From Candidatus Brocadia sp. (GTDB lineage Bacteria; Planctomycetota; Brocadiia; Brocadiales; Brocadiaceae), in the NCBI GenBank assembly GCA_030837935.1, contig JAUQXU010000141.1:1-17211 (forward strand): a stretch of DNA of 17,211 nt, read 5' to 3'. The number at the start of each line of letters is the position of its first letter. Within the stretch, counting starts at the first letter, position 1. The translations under genes were made by a program, and so were the position numbers. Positions 1 to 6,172 of this stretch are shown piece by piece. The notes beneath the pieces were generated by a model that was not told the DNA's origin, did no database searches, and saw only the letters and a list, made by a program, of their open reading frames with translations.

Positions 1-395
1 AGTTCCATTTTTTCTAACAGTAATTTTGCCCTCTCAAAACGTTCCTTGGAACCGATCCCTGAAGGAATAAGGGGATAAGAGACATTCTCCCAACTGGTGA
101 GCCTTGGGATGAGATGAAAGTCCTGAAAGATAAAACCGATCTTTTCGCGCCGCAGCCGTGCAAGGGCAATATCAGAAAACGCGGTAATCTCTTCGCCATA
201 CATGAACACCTTACCCGCAGTAGGTCGGTCCAGGGTGCCGATGATGTTGAGCAGGGTAGTCTTCCCGGAGCCGGATGGACCGTTAAATACCACAAAGCTG
301 TTTTTTGAAATGGTGACATGAATGTCATATAGGGCGCGCACCTCGTGGTGTGAATGATGGCTATAAGATTTACAAAGATTCTCTGTCCTTATCAT
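1..395 (-). CDS. ABC transporter ATP-binding protein, LolD/MacB type (partial, runs off the left edge)
   Basis: This is the N-terminal part of the nucleotide-binding subunit of an ABC transporter. I translated it directly from the reverse strand. It starts MIRTENLCKSY and carries a clear Walker A (GPSGSGKTTLLNIIG), followed by an ALARLRREKIGFIFQDFHLIP Q-loop region typical of the LolD/MacB/FtsE-like ATPases. The signature, Walker B and H-loop would lie beyond the window. Its ATG (395-393) shares one base with the TAA stop (397-395) of the permease gene upstream, a TAATG overlap that implies translational coupling. The pair would form an FtsX-type transporter for lipoproteins, macrolide-like compounds or another substrate exported by mechanotransmission. 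The substrate cannot be told from this sequence. Confidence 0.93.
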   Translation of the reverse strand, partial: MIRTENLCKSYSHHSHHEVRALYDIHVTISKNSFVVFNGPSGSGKTTLLNIIGTLDRPTAGKVFMYGEEITAFSDIALARLRREKIGFIFQDFHLIPRLTSWENVSYPLIPSGIGSKERFERAKLLLEKME

Positions 396-1543
396 TATTG
401 CATTGACATAACCGGTGAGACCGTTGATGCCCTCCACGAAGAATAGATACTACTCACCATGGTCAAGAGAAAGGCAAAAAAGAAACTTAACAGACACGGT
501 AATGGTAAAAACCTTGCAGGCATCGTAAATTTGGGCAACATGGTTATCTCTGCAATAAAAAACTGTGCGATAAAAATGCCGTTAAAACCCTTGATCCAGA
601 GAATAGATAGCACTATGGCAATAGTTGCTCCCAATAAACTGATGAGTAATTGTTCAATGGAAATAAGTTCTAATACCTCCAGAGTCTGCCATCCCGTGGC
701 CTTCATAATGCCGATTTCTTTCTTCCGCTCAGATAATCCAAAACCAGAAGCAACCAGAATGGCTGGAACACCCAGTGCAAAGGCCACGATATATAAGGCG
801 CTAAAGATACCCTCCTTCAGCATAAACCCCTTTTTAAAATATAACTCTATCATGTGTTTATCTTGTAACCGGTATGGTTCGTTCTGAAGAATATCGTACA
901 AATCAGTCGCAATCTCTGAATTATGCCCTGGCAGGCTGTGAATTTGTATATCGGTAGCAACGTCCTGTTTGCCGAACAGTTCCCCGGCATCCCTGAAAGA
1001 CATGAATATCATAGAAGACCCCCAGATACTGGAATCTGAAGAAAAGAAACCGACAACAGTAAAGGTCCTTCGCTGCTGGCAGCGCATGCTGAACTGGTCG
1101 CCAACATGAAGTTTAAAATGCCTTGCCAGTTCATGTCCCACAACCACCTCATTTACGTTCTCAAAAATCCTGCCTGAAATGCAGGAAACAGACGCTGGAA
1201 TGTCTTCTCTATTGATACCGACAATTACTGCCAGTTTATTTTGTAAAAAGCCTCGACCGATAATACGCGGTATCGCCTTCTTTACTCCGAAGATCTTTTT
1301 AATCTCGTCCAGATATTTCAGGGGAATGGCCGCATTCCTGCCAAATTCGTCAAATGTCAGATACAGGTCGGCGCCGGCATTTACGGAGATGAGTGATTGC
1401 GTCCGTATACCCTCTGAAATGGCAATGGCGGTTATAAAAGGGGTAAGGATGGCAATGATACAAAGACAGACGACAATGGTCTTTGTCCTGTGCCGCAATA
1501 AATTTTCAGTCGCTAAAAGGAGTAAATTTATATGTTTGTTCAT
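395..1543 (-). CDS. FtsX/MacB-like ABC transporter permease
   Basis: A 382-residue inner-membrane permease of the FtsX/MacB/LolC type. A first membrane helix (about residues 22-44) is followed by a roughly 200-residue periplasmic MacB_PCD-like domain, in which GRIFENVNEVVVGHELA and GDQF are typical. Three C-terminal helices follow (about 248-268, 293-315 and 350-370), and the usual cytoplasmic LSERKKEIGIMKATGW coupling segment lies between the first two. Length and order fit the standard four-TM family. The ATG at 1543 has only a modest upstream AAAGG. The gene ends overlapping the start of the ATPase gene, so the two form one operon. The permease lacks a fused ATPase domain, so it resembles LolC/E or stand-alone MacB halves rather than full MacB. 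Confidence 0.93.
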   Translation of the reverse strand: MNKHINLLLLATENLLRHRTKTIVVCLCIIAILTPFITAIAISEGIRTQSLISVNAGADLYLTFDEFGRNAAIPLKYLDEIKKIFGVKKAIPRIIGRGFLQNKLAVIVGINREDIPASVSCISGRIFENVNEVVVGHELARHFKLHVGDQFSMRCQQRRTFTVVGFFSSDSSIWGSSMIFMSFRDAGELFGKQDVATDIQIHSLPGHNSEIATDLYDILQNEPYRLQDKHMIELYFKKGFMLKEGIFSALYIVAFALGVPAILVASGFGLSERKKEIGIMKATGWQTLEVLELISIEQLLISLLGATIAIVLSILWIKGFNGIFIAQFFIAEITMLPKFTMPARFLPLPCLLSFFFAFLLTMVSSIYSSWRASTVSPVMSMQ

Positions 1544-1645
1544 AACAATTTTATACCTTTATGTTCACCTATAGCATTTATGGCTCAACAGGAACCTTTT
1601 TGTGATTATACTGAATTGATGAAAGGTTGTCTATTTTACCCTATA

Positions 1646-1710
1646 CTGTTCATCCTGAGCATGTCGATGGATGAACGGCAATAATCAAACAAAACCGATC
1701 ATGATGATCG
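1646..1710. repeat. Two adjacent palindromes, including a CATCCTGAGC-type interspersed repeat
   Basis: Bases 1648-1655 (GTTCATCC) pair perfectly with 1669-1676 (GGATGAAC) around a TGAGCATGTCGAT centre. This resembles the widespread REP-like element of the form TCCTGAGC...GTCGA..GGA. Immediately after it, 1696-1710 (CGATCATGATGATCG) is a 7-bp palindrome, and 1709-1724 begins another TTCGACTGAGCTCA half-copy. The block lies between the permease gene and the end of the toxin gene, so it could act as a transcription boundary for the leftward toxin transcript. Confidence 0.6.
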
Positions 1711-1733
1711 TTCGACTGAGCTCACGCCAATTG

Positions 1734-2186
1734 TTATGCATGTCCTTCGTAATATTTGAAATCGACAAACTCTTTAATTCTTAAAAAATCCTTTACATTA
1801 TTTGTAATTACAATTGCCCCGATCCTTCGAGCAGAGACAGCTATCAGAACGTCATTCGTAATTTTAGACAAAAATATACCTTCAAATCCATACTTCTTCC
1901 CAATTTTCGCTATAACCTTTCCTGCCGTTTGCCAATCAGCGGCTTCGGGAATTAACAATCGATTGAGACTTTCAAACGTTTTATGCAATGTATCGAGGAG
2001 TTTTATAGATTGGATATCAAACGCACCAGCATAGAGTTCTTCAATAACAACTGAGCTCATATAAAGCATTTGTTTTCCAATAGCGACATTGAGTTCGCCT
2101 GTTGGATATGCAATTCCATCATTTATAAAAGGTATATATATTGAGGTATCGAAAATTACTTTAACCGGAAACCCTGTGGTAAACAT
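1734..2186 (-). CDS. PIN-domain toxin, VapC-like endoribonuclease
   Basis: A 150-residue PIN-domain protein, the expected size for VapC toxins that cleave RNA with a Mg2+ cluster. The N-terminal strand VIFDTSIYIPF places the first acidic ligand at D13. E49/E50 in SSVVIEELYAG supply the second, D112 in KITNDVLIAVSA the third, and N129 with D133 in VITNNVKDFLRI the last. All four PIN positions therefore appear intact, and the toxin is probably active. It begins at ATG 2186 inside the 3' end of the antitoxin gene (26-bp overlap), with an AAGGG-type ribosome site upstream. That is the normal antitoxin-then-toxin order with translational coupling. Confidence 0.9.
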   Translation of the reverse strand: MFTTGFPVKVIFDTSIYIPFINDGIAYPTGELNVAIGKQMLYMSSVVIEELYAGAFDIQSIKLLDTLHKTFESLNRLLIPEAADWQTAGKVIAKIGKKYGFEGIFLSKITNDVLIAVSARRIGAIVITNNVKDFLRIKEFVDFKYYEGHA

Positions 2187-2370
2187 CCTTTATATTCCCT
2201 TTTCCCCGTATCGATACAAGCATTTTTTCTATTTTGCTGTTTGCTATTACCATATCTAAGGCCTTATTGATAGCTTCAGTATCTGTCTTTGACTCCGTGA
2301 TCTTTTTTACGGCTTCTATCTTTTTCGGATCAAGAATAAATTGCTTTCTCACTTTTAAAGTACCCTTCAT
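2161..2370 (-). CDS. Antitoxin partner of the PIN toxin (ribbon-helix-helix, VapB-like)
   Basis: A 69-residue small basic protein located directly upstream of the toxin. Its segment RKQFILDPKKIEAVKKITESKTDTEAINKALDMVI fits a ribbon-helix-helix DNA-binding fold: a short strand followed by two helices, with the TDTEAINKAL pattern common in VapB-family antitoxins. The C-terminal 30 residues, rich in Lys and Arg, would wrap the toxin. The ATG at 2370 follows a strong GGAGGT at 2378-2383 with 7-nt spacing. It presumably neutralises the toxin and autorepresses through the palindrome at 2384-2412. Confidence 0.85.
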   Translation of the reverse strand: MKGTLKVRKQFILDPKKIEAVKKITESKTDTEAINKALDMVIANSKIEKMLVSIRGKGNIKDVYHRVSG

Positions 2371-2383
2371 TTCTCATACCTCC

Positions 2384-2418
2384 ATGTGTATTTTATTCAA
2401 TTGCATACACATTGTCAA
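2384..2418 (-). promoter_or_regulatory. Promoter with embedded palindromic operator for the toxin-antitoxin operon
   Basis: On the minus strand there is a perfect -35 TTGACA (2418-2413), a 17-base spacer and a -10 TAAAAT (2395-2390). This places the transcription start almost at the GGAGGT ribosome site, so the leader is very short. Two perfect 8-bp inverted half-sites, ATGTGTAT (2412-2405) and ATACACAT (2391-2384), lie just after the -35 and across the -10, with centres about 21 bp apart (two helical turns). This is the layout expected of RHH antitoxin autorepression. The motifs are seen directly. The protein-DNA pairing is inferred. Confidence 0.75.
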
Positions 2419-2497
2419 ACGTTATATCGAAAATATCTTCAGGTATCCCATGTAATTATGCCGATTTTAGCTTGATATGCTGTGTCATGCTACAGTT

Positions 2498-2529
2498 GTG
2501 TGCCGACACATTTTTGTGACATGGCACAC
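2498..2529. repeat. Hairpin GTGTGCC / GGCACAC with inner CACA / TGTG stem
   Basis: A 7-bp outer stem (2498-2504 with 2523-2529) encloses a second CACA-TTTT-TGTG stem, separated by a small internal loop. It sits 128 bases upstream of the antitoxin start in a stretch without genes. No T-run follows, so it does not look like an intrinsic terminator. Its function is unknown. Confidence 0.5.
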
Positions 2530-2599
2530 TTTTCATATCTCTTTTAAACAAATCCGTTGTTATTCATATCTGTCTGGTACTCATAACTTGAAATTATTT

Positions 2600-2717
2600 C
2601 CTGAATCTTGCACTTAATTAATTGATAATAAATATGTTGCTCTGTAAGCCCTATTGCTATTGACTTTGAACGAGATTTACGCAAAAGAGAGCATCAAAAT
2701 TTCGTGCAAGATTCAGG
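2600..2717. mobile_element. Putative 118-bp MITE-like element with 14-bp perfect terminal inverted repeats
   Basis: CCTGAATCTTGCAC at 2600-2613 is the exact reverse complement of GTGCAAGATTCAGG at 2704-2717. The interior is AT-rich and contains no reading frame of note. The size and perfect termini fit a miniature inverted-repeat element or the paired ends left by an insertion sequence. No convincing target-site duplication is visible: the left flank ends ATTT and the right flank begins TATT. Non-mobile alternatives, such as a long-range RNA hairpin, remain possible. Confidence 0.45.
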
Positions 2718-2796
2718 TATTATATTGTTACATGTTTTCCAAAATCTTTTACCTTATTTGCGTTCTGGAGTTTGTTTTGCTTACTCTCCTATCAGA

Positions 2797-2921
2797 TACA
2801 TTTCGATAAAGGCAAACCTTGAGTGATCAAGGGGCGCAAAGTAAAGGGTCTTCGTAAGCCGTTTAAGCAGTTTAAACTGTTTCAGCTGTTTATGGAAAGA
2901 TAGCCTTACTGCCGAAGATGT
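2797..2921 (+). ncRNA. Cyclic di-GMP-I (GEMM-I) riboswitch aptamer
   Basis: The hallmark GEMM-I blocks are present in order. GGCAAACC (2811-2818) is followed by a short P2 hairpin, CTTG-AGTGAT-CAAG, then GGGGCGCAAAG (2831-2841; the usual A is G at one position), a variable P3 arm containing the palindrome CAGTTTAAACTG (2868-2879), and the 3' strand GATAGCCTTACTGCCGAAG. P1 can form between ACATTTCG (2797-2804) and CGAAGATGT (2913-2921) with one bulge, and AAGG pairs with CCTT. The base aligned with G20 of the Vibrio Vc2 aptamer is G, which favours c-di-GMP over cGAMP. The aptamer controls the secreted repeat protein starting at 3075. Confidence 0.88.
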
Positions 2922-2951
2922 TTATCCATATCTTTGCAGTAAGGCTTTTTT
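2902..2951 (+). terminator. Riboswitch expression-platform terminator
   Basis: An 11-bp perfect stem, AGCCTTACTGC (2902-2912) with GCAGTAAGGCT (2936-2946), is extended inside by AAGAT/ATCTT and followed by TTTTTTG. The left arm lies within the 3' strand of the aptamer and the loop contains the P1 closing strand CGAAGATG. Aptamer P1 and terminator are therefore mutually exclusive. The expected logic is ligand bound, no terminator, gene ON. Confidence 0.85.
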
Positions 2952-3014
2952 GTTTATGGATGTGGAATATGTTTTTACAGAAACCGTTCAATTTATTGAT
3001 GAGGAGGAGTGTTG

Positions 3015-3035
3015 ATGGCTAAAAATTCTGTGTAA
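3015..3035 (+). CDS. Possible six-codon leader minigene (MAKNSV)
   Basis: ATG at 3015 follows GAGGAGGAG with good ribosome-site spacing, and the frame closes after six codons with tandem stops (TAATAA). It sits between the riboswitch terminator and the ribosome site of the next gene. It could be a translated leader, a relic of a start region, or chance. Nothing beyond the ribosome site and closed frame supports it. Confidence 0.25.
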   Translation: MAKNSV

Positions 3036-3074
3036 TAAGGTATATTAATTTTTCTTTAATACAAGGAGGTATTT

Positions 3075-3437
3075 ATGTATACAAATATTATGGGGAAATG
3101 TTTTGTGTTGTTAGTGTCGGCGATAATTATTCAATCTGTGTTTCAAGCGAGTATGTGCTTTCCCTCTGGTGAAATTCAGGCAAGGATGACCGAAAAAGCA
3201 ATGCAAGAAAAATGGGCGCGTGGTGGTATCCGATCTCACGGCAAAATTACACAAAATGATACGAAGACAACTGTCACAAAGGGGCCGTGGTCACGTGGAG
3301 GCCTTCATGATAGAAATACTCGCTATATAAAGGGAGATACAAACTCTATGGCAGAGAATGGGGCGTGGTCACGAGGCGGTCTCCACCAGGATTTTAAAGT
3401 GGGGGAAAAAGTGGGAAAAAGGGATGTTTCCCGATAA
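3075..3437 (+). CDS. Small secreted protein with three W-[SA]-R-G-G repeats, under c-di-GMP riboswitch control
   Basis: A 120-residue protein I cannot assign to a known family. A signal peptide covers roughly residues 1-29 (MGKCF, a hydrophobic run, then ASMCFP). The mature part contains three repeats with a 25-26 residue period: WARGGIRSH at 47, WSRGGLHDR at 72 and WSRGGLHQD at 98. Each repeat is preceded by charged or polar linker rich in K, T, N and D. The repeats are similar but not identical in DNA, so the duplication is old and held by selection on the protein. The start is fixed by AAGGAGGT seven bases upstream. With a c-di-GMP ON-switch in its leader, a role in matrix, surface attachment or an exported peptide product is plausible. 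No processing enzyme lies next to it. Confidence 0.85.
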   Translation: MYTNIMGKCFVLLVSAIIIQSVFQASMCFPSGEIQARMTEKAMQEKWARGGIRSHGKITQNDTKTTVTKGPWSRGGLHDRNTRYIKGDTNSMAENGAWSRGGLHQDFKVGEKVGKRDVSR

Positions 3438-3544
3438 TAATCAACAAGGACGGGATACTCTGGGCACCTTAAAAGCATTCATACGTTAATCCGATGGTAA
3501 AGTTTGCCATTACATGCTCAGCTAAAAAGCGGCTTTGATACCAT

Positions 3545-3586
3545 GAAGGCTGATTGTGGAAGCCATATCTTCTGCACTCAGCCTTC
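3545..3586 (+). terminator. Probable terminator downstream of the secreted repeat protein
   Basis: GAAGGCTGA (3545-3553) pairs perfectly with TCAGCCTTC (3578-3586). An inner GTG-GAAG...CTTC..CAC stem extends the hairpin. The following bases, GTGTTTATAA, are only moderately T-rich, so termination may be partial. It is the first strong hairpin after the stop at 3437. Confidence 0.55.
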
Positions 3587-3612
3587 GTGTTTATAACGGA
3601 TGTTCAATAGTG

Positions 3613-3686
3613 TATTACTGTGTAAAAACATCTTTTTTGTGTAAGTTTTTACCTCTTCTTCATCCCTTCCTTGCGAAGGAGGGGAT
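3613..3686. repeat. Interspersed TATTACTGTGTAAAAAC repeat plus adjacent palindrome, in a convergent intergenic spot
   Basis: TATTACTGTGTAAAAAC (3613-3629) recurs with small changes at 4365-4381 and 7458-7474. Here GTAAAAAC pairs with GTTTTTAC at 3645-3652. Next to it, 3662-3686 forms an 11-bp stem, ATCCCTTCCTT with AAGGAGGGGAT, around GCG (one wobble). The site lies between converging genes, so one or both hairpins may serve as bidirectional terminators. Both also look like genome-wide repeat families. Confidence 0.5.
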
Positions 3687-3725
3687 ACATGGGTGGTTTA
3701 TTTTGGTTGCGGCTGTGTTGTGAAT

Positions 3726-3962
3726 TCATGCTTCATCCTCTTTGATATGACGACAGATGCCGTCACAAAACGGAGGATTTTTTGTTACATGACAATTGCA
3801 AATTACATATTTTCTTTTCAGTATGATTTTAAACGGAAATGGGACCTTATCCGTTCCCTGGTGTGAGCCATCACAAAATGGTTCGTTTTTTGTATTTCCA
3901 CACGCACACCAATGATACGTCCCTGGCTCCAACTCAATAGTCATCGGCATTTGTTTTTTCAT
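3726..3962 (-). CDS. Double CDGSH iron-sulfur domain protein with one atypical site
   Basis: A 78-residue protein made of two tandem CDGSH zinc-finger-like [2Fe-2S] modules, the arrangement of the MiNT/CISD3 class. Site 1 is complete: C19, C21, C30 and H34 in CACGNTKNEPFCDGSH. Site 2 has C55, C57 and C66, but the expected His is Cys70 (FCDGICRH), with H72 two residues later. The second cluster would thus be 4-Cys, or use a displaced His. In mitoNEET the His ligand tunes redox potential and cluster lability, so the two clusters here are likely to differ. It is probably cytosolic with an electron- or cluster-transfer role. It lies 42 bases downstream of the gene ending at 4005, on the same strand. 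Confidence 0.9.
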   Translation of the reverse strand: MKKQMPMTIELEPGTYHWCACGNTKNEPFCDGSHQGTDKVPFPFKIILKRKYVICNCHVTKNPPFCDGICRHIKEDEA

Positions 3963-4004
3963 AGGTATTTCTTCTGAATTAATCGTAGATTAAGGTTGAT
4001 TGTT

Positions 4005-4349
4005 TCAGTTTCTGACGATCTCAATCGCCACACCCATTTCCATGTTGCCCTCTATATAGGAAACTGTGCCTGTATGGTCAGGACAGTAACAGTATCCCCC
4101 CGGGATGGGCCATTCGATGCAGGGACATCGCGGGTCAATCCGCGGGTCGAAGTTGATATAGCACCAGGTCGGTTTTGTTGTGGCGCCCAAACCCACGCCA
4201 TGCACTACTTGTTGAAAGTTATTTTCTATAATACCGGTTTTCCCTCTGTTACATATGGATTCTGTAACTAGATAGATAAGCACAACAAGCACCAAACTAA
4301 GGAGAATTCCTAAAAGCATAAACGGTTTTTTATTCATTATTTTAGCCAT
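4005..4349 (-). CDS. Membrane-anchored Cys-rich protein of unknown function
   Basis: 114 residues, family not recognised. One N-terminal hydrophobic helix (about residues 9-29) would act as signal anchor. The remainder is extracytoplasmic, with six cysteines, four of them in a CPC-IEWPIPGGY-CYC pattern (C75, C77, C87, C89) followed by PDH. Such paired CxC motifs can bind metal or form disulfides. No clear ribosome site precedes either ATG. The second ATG, four codons in (4337), is an equally likely start. It shares strand and spacing with the CDGSH gene downstream and may be cotranscribed with it. Confidence 0.7.
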   Translation of the reverse strand: MAKIMNKKPFMLLGILLSLVLVVLIYLVTESICNRGKTGIIENNFQQVVHGVGLGATTKPTWCYINFDPRIDPRCPCIEWPIPGGYCYCPDHTGTVSYIEGNMEMGVAIEIVRN

Positions 4350-4364
4350 GAGATGTATTTATAG

Positions 4365-4454
4365 TATTCCTGTGTAAAAACTTTTTTTGGCAAGTTTTTT
4401 ACAACCCCGTTCGCCCCCCTTTTTTAAGGGGGATTTGGCCGCAGATTTTCTGCG
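4365..4454. repeat. Second copy of the GTGTAAAAAC repeat with three stacked hairpins
   Basis: TATTCCTGTGTAAAAAC (4365-4381) is a variant of the 3613 repeat and again has a mirror arm (GTTTTTTAC, 4394-4402). CCCCCTT (4415-4421) pairs with AAGGGGG (4426-4432) around TTTT. CGCAGATTTTCTGCG (4440-4454) is a third palindrome. The cluster follows the stop of the CBS gene on the minus strand, where the hairpins could end its transcript. Confidence 0.5.
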
Positions 4455-4505
4455 TTATGGAATCGTCAAGAGATTCTAGCGAATGCAGCGGTTCGCACCT
4501 ACATT

Positions 4506-5108
4506 TCACTTCTCACCGTGAATTTTAGCAAGGATATCACGCAGGGACAGGATAGACCTTTCTGCCGCTTCCAACCGTTCCTGCAAATCCAGAATTGCCT
4601 CTTCTGTAACGAAGGAACTGCTGCCGTAGCCCATAGTGCTTACGGCATGGAGGATGTCTAGGGTACTCACAACGCCGATAACCTGCTCCTTATCCAGAAT
4701 AATGACTCTATGGATTTTTTTATCATGCATAATCTTTGCAAGACGATCTATCGTATCATCAGCCTGTGCAGTAATAACACGGGGTGTCATGATGTCCTTT
4801 ACTAAAGTCTTTCCAAAGGTTTTTGTCTTTAATAGCTTATCCAGTTCTTTTTTAAATTTTCCATTGGTGTCGCTATAAAACGATTTTTTCGTGATACCGC
4901 CTCGTTTTTTATTTGTTTTTTCATCATATTCAACAATATCCGTCTTTGAGACAACCCCGACCAGTTTTCCCTCTTTATTCACAACGGGCGCCCCGTTTAT
5001 ATGGTTTTTGACGAGTATTTTTATAAGATCATTCATTGGGGTTTCCGGACGAACACAAACCACCTTTTCTGACATTAAATCTTTTGCCACGAATTTATAA
5101 GTAGCCAC
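4506..5108 (-). CDS. Two-CBS-domain regulatory protein with C-terminal coiled coil
   Basis: A 200-residue cytosolic protein with a CBS pair: KDLMSEKVVCVRPETPMNDLIKILV...GVVSKTDIVEY and KDIMTPRVITAQADDTIDRLAKIM...GVVSTLDILHAV. These bind adenine nucleotides in most family members and act as energy or ligand sensors. About 45 residues separate the two domains, longer than usual. The last 30 residues (EEAILDLQERLEAAERSILSL) form a predicted coiled coil, suggesting oligomerisation. I chose the GTG at 5108 because GGAGGA (5120-5115) lies six bases upstream. The in-frame ATG at 5123 overlaps that Shine-Dalgarno and has none of its own. It follows the propeller gene by 43 bases on the same strand, so cotranscription is likely. 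Confidence 0.9.
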   Translation of the reverse strand: MATYKFVAKDLMSEKVVCVRPETPMNDLIKILVKNHINGAPVVNKEGKLVGVVSKTDIVEYDEKTNKKRGGITKKSFYSDTNGKFKKELDKLLKTKTFGKTLVKDIMTPRVITAQADDTIDRLAKIMHDKKIHRVIILDKEQVIGVVSTLDILHAVSTMGYGSSSFVTEEAILDLQERLEAAERSILSLRDILAKIHGEK

Positions 5109-5151
5109 AGTCGTTCCTCCCATGCGCAGGATAAAAGTCTAAAATCAGTAA

Positions 5152-6171
5152 CTATTTTGGGTTAATTCCCACAACGTATACATCGTCTTTCTTATTTCCC
5201 CATATTCCCAACAATAAATAATCAGTATTACTTTTCTTTTTGTTCCATTTTTTACCATCGTAATAAAGTATCGTGCCATCATCACCAACGACGAAGATAT
5301 TATTGCAATCAATAGCCCATATCCTTCTTAACCAGTTATCTGTGCCACTTCTTTGACGTGTCCATTGAATTCCATCATAGTGAAGTATCAAGCCATCAGC
5401 ACCCACAACAAAAACATTATTTGTATCAAGAACACAAACACTCGTAAGCCTTTTATTTGTATTGAGCATTATCTTTTCCCATTCTTTTCCATCATAACGA
5501 AGTACGGTACCGTAATCTCCAACAGCATATACAGTATCAGTACTACAGCCTTTGACACCATGAAGCCAGTTGATAGTGCCACTATCCTGTTCTATCCATT
5601 TTTTCCCATTGTAATGCAATATCTTTCCTAATGCACCCACAATAAATATATATTTCGCATGTAAGCCCCAGGTACTGCTAAACCAACTCGTGGTCATCAT
5701 AGTCTGTTTTTTCCATTCCGTACCGTTGTAATGAAGAATGATACCACCATCTCCGGAGATATAGACATTTTTTGGACTGATACCCCAAATTCTGTTTAAC
5801 CGGGAAGTTGTATAAGTTTCCTGTTTTATCCAGGAATTACCGTTATAATGGAGCACAATACCATTGTCGCCGGCAGCAAAAATATTGCCGGAATCGAATC
5901 CATAAATACTATTAAGCCTCATGCTGTATGCATTATAAATACAACTCCACGCCTTTCCATCATAATGTAATACAATACTATCGCTTTTCTTATGTGCTAC
6001 CGTCTGTACCTCTAAACCCCATTCGTATTTTACTGGCGGTTCTTCTTCTAAACCCCACTCTATTTTTGATGTTTCATCTTCTAAATTCCAGTCAACCGCA
6101 AAGACTATATTGACAGCCGAAAATAGTTGTATCCCGAAAAGAATACTCATAAAAAAATACACAGTTCTCAT
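5152..6171 (-). CDS. Secreted seven-repeat beta-propeller protein
   Basis: 339 residues from the ATG at 6171, one base after the upstream stop; this start begins a clean signal peptide (MRTVYFFMSILFGIQLFSAV, cleavage near VFA-VD). A short acidic region follows with three W-[NG]-L-E repeats. Then come seven tandem units of about 39 residues, each of the form HYDG-x-x-W ... W-G/I-x-x-x-x-N-V-F-V-V-G-D-x-G-T-I-L. Seven such units predict a seven-bladed propeller that acts as an exported binding scaffold. No catalytic residues are evident. An upstream in-frame ATG (6273) would remove the signal peptide from the N-terminus and lies inside the lipoprotein gene, so I reject it. Confidence 0.88.
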   Translation of the reverse strand: MRTVYFFMSILFGIQLFSAVNIVFAVDWNLEDETSKIEWGLEEEPPVKYEWGLEVQTVAHKKSDSIVLHYDGKAWSCIYNAYSMRLNSIYGFDSGNIFAAGDNGIVLHYNGNSWIKQETYTTSRLNRIWGISPKNVYISGDGGIILHYNGTEWKKQTMMTTSWFSSTWGLHAKYIFIVGALGKILHYNGKKWIEQDSGTINWLHGVKGCSTDTVYAVGDYGTVLRYDGKEWEKIMLNTNKRLTSVCVLDTNNVFVVGADGLILHYDGIQWTRQRSGTDNWLRRIWAIDCNNIFVVGDDGTILYYDGKKWNKKKSNTDYLLLGIWGNKKDDVYVVGINPK

Positions 6172-6172
6172 G

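Noticed and set aside
14..328. 104-residue minus-strand reading frame starting inside the ABC ATPase
   Set aside because: The neighbouring frame encodes a clear Walker A and Q-loop ATPase in phase with the TAATG overlap. This one has no family features.
3075..3437. RiPP precursor matured by the radical SAM/SPASM enzyme of the window
   Set aside because: The two genes are 6 kb apart, on opposite strands, with no shared regulation. The protein has a Sec-type signal peptide rather than a leader of known RiPP type. Kept only as a weak idea.
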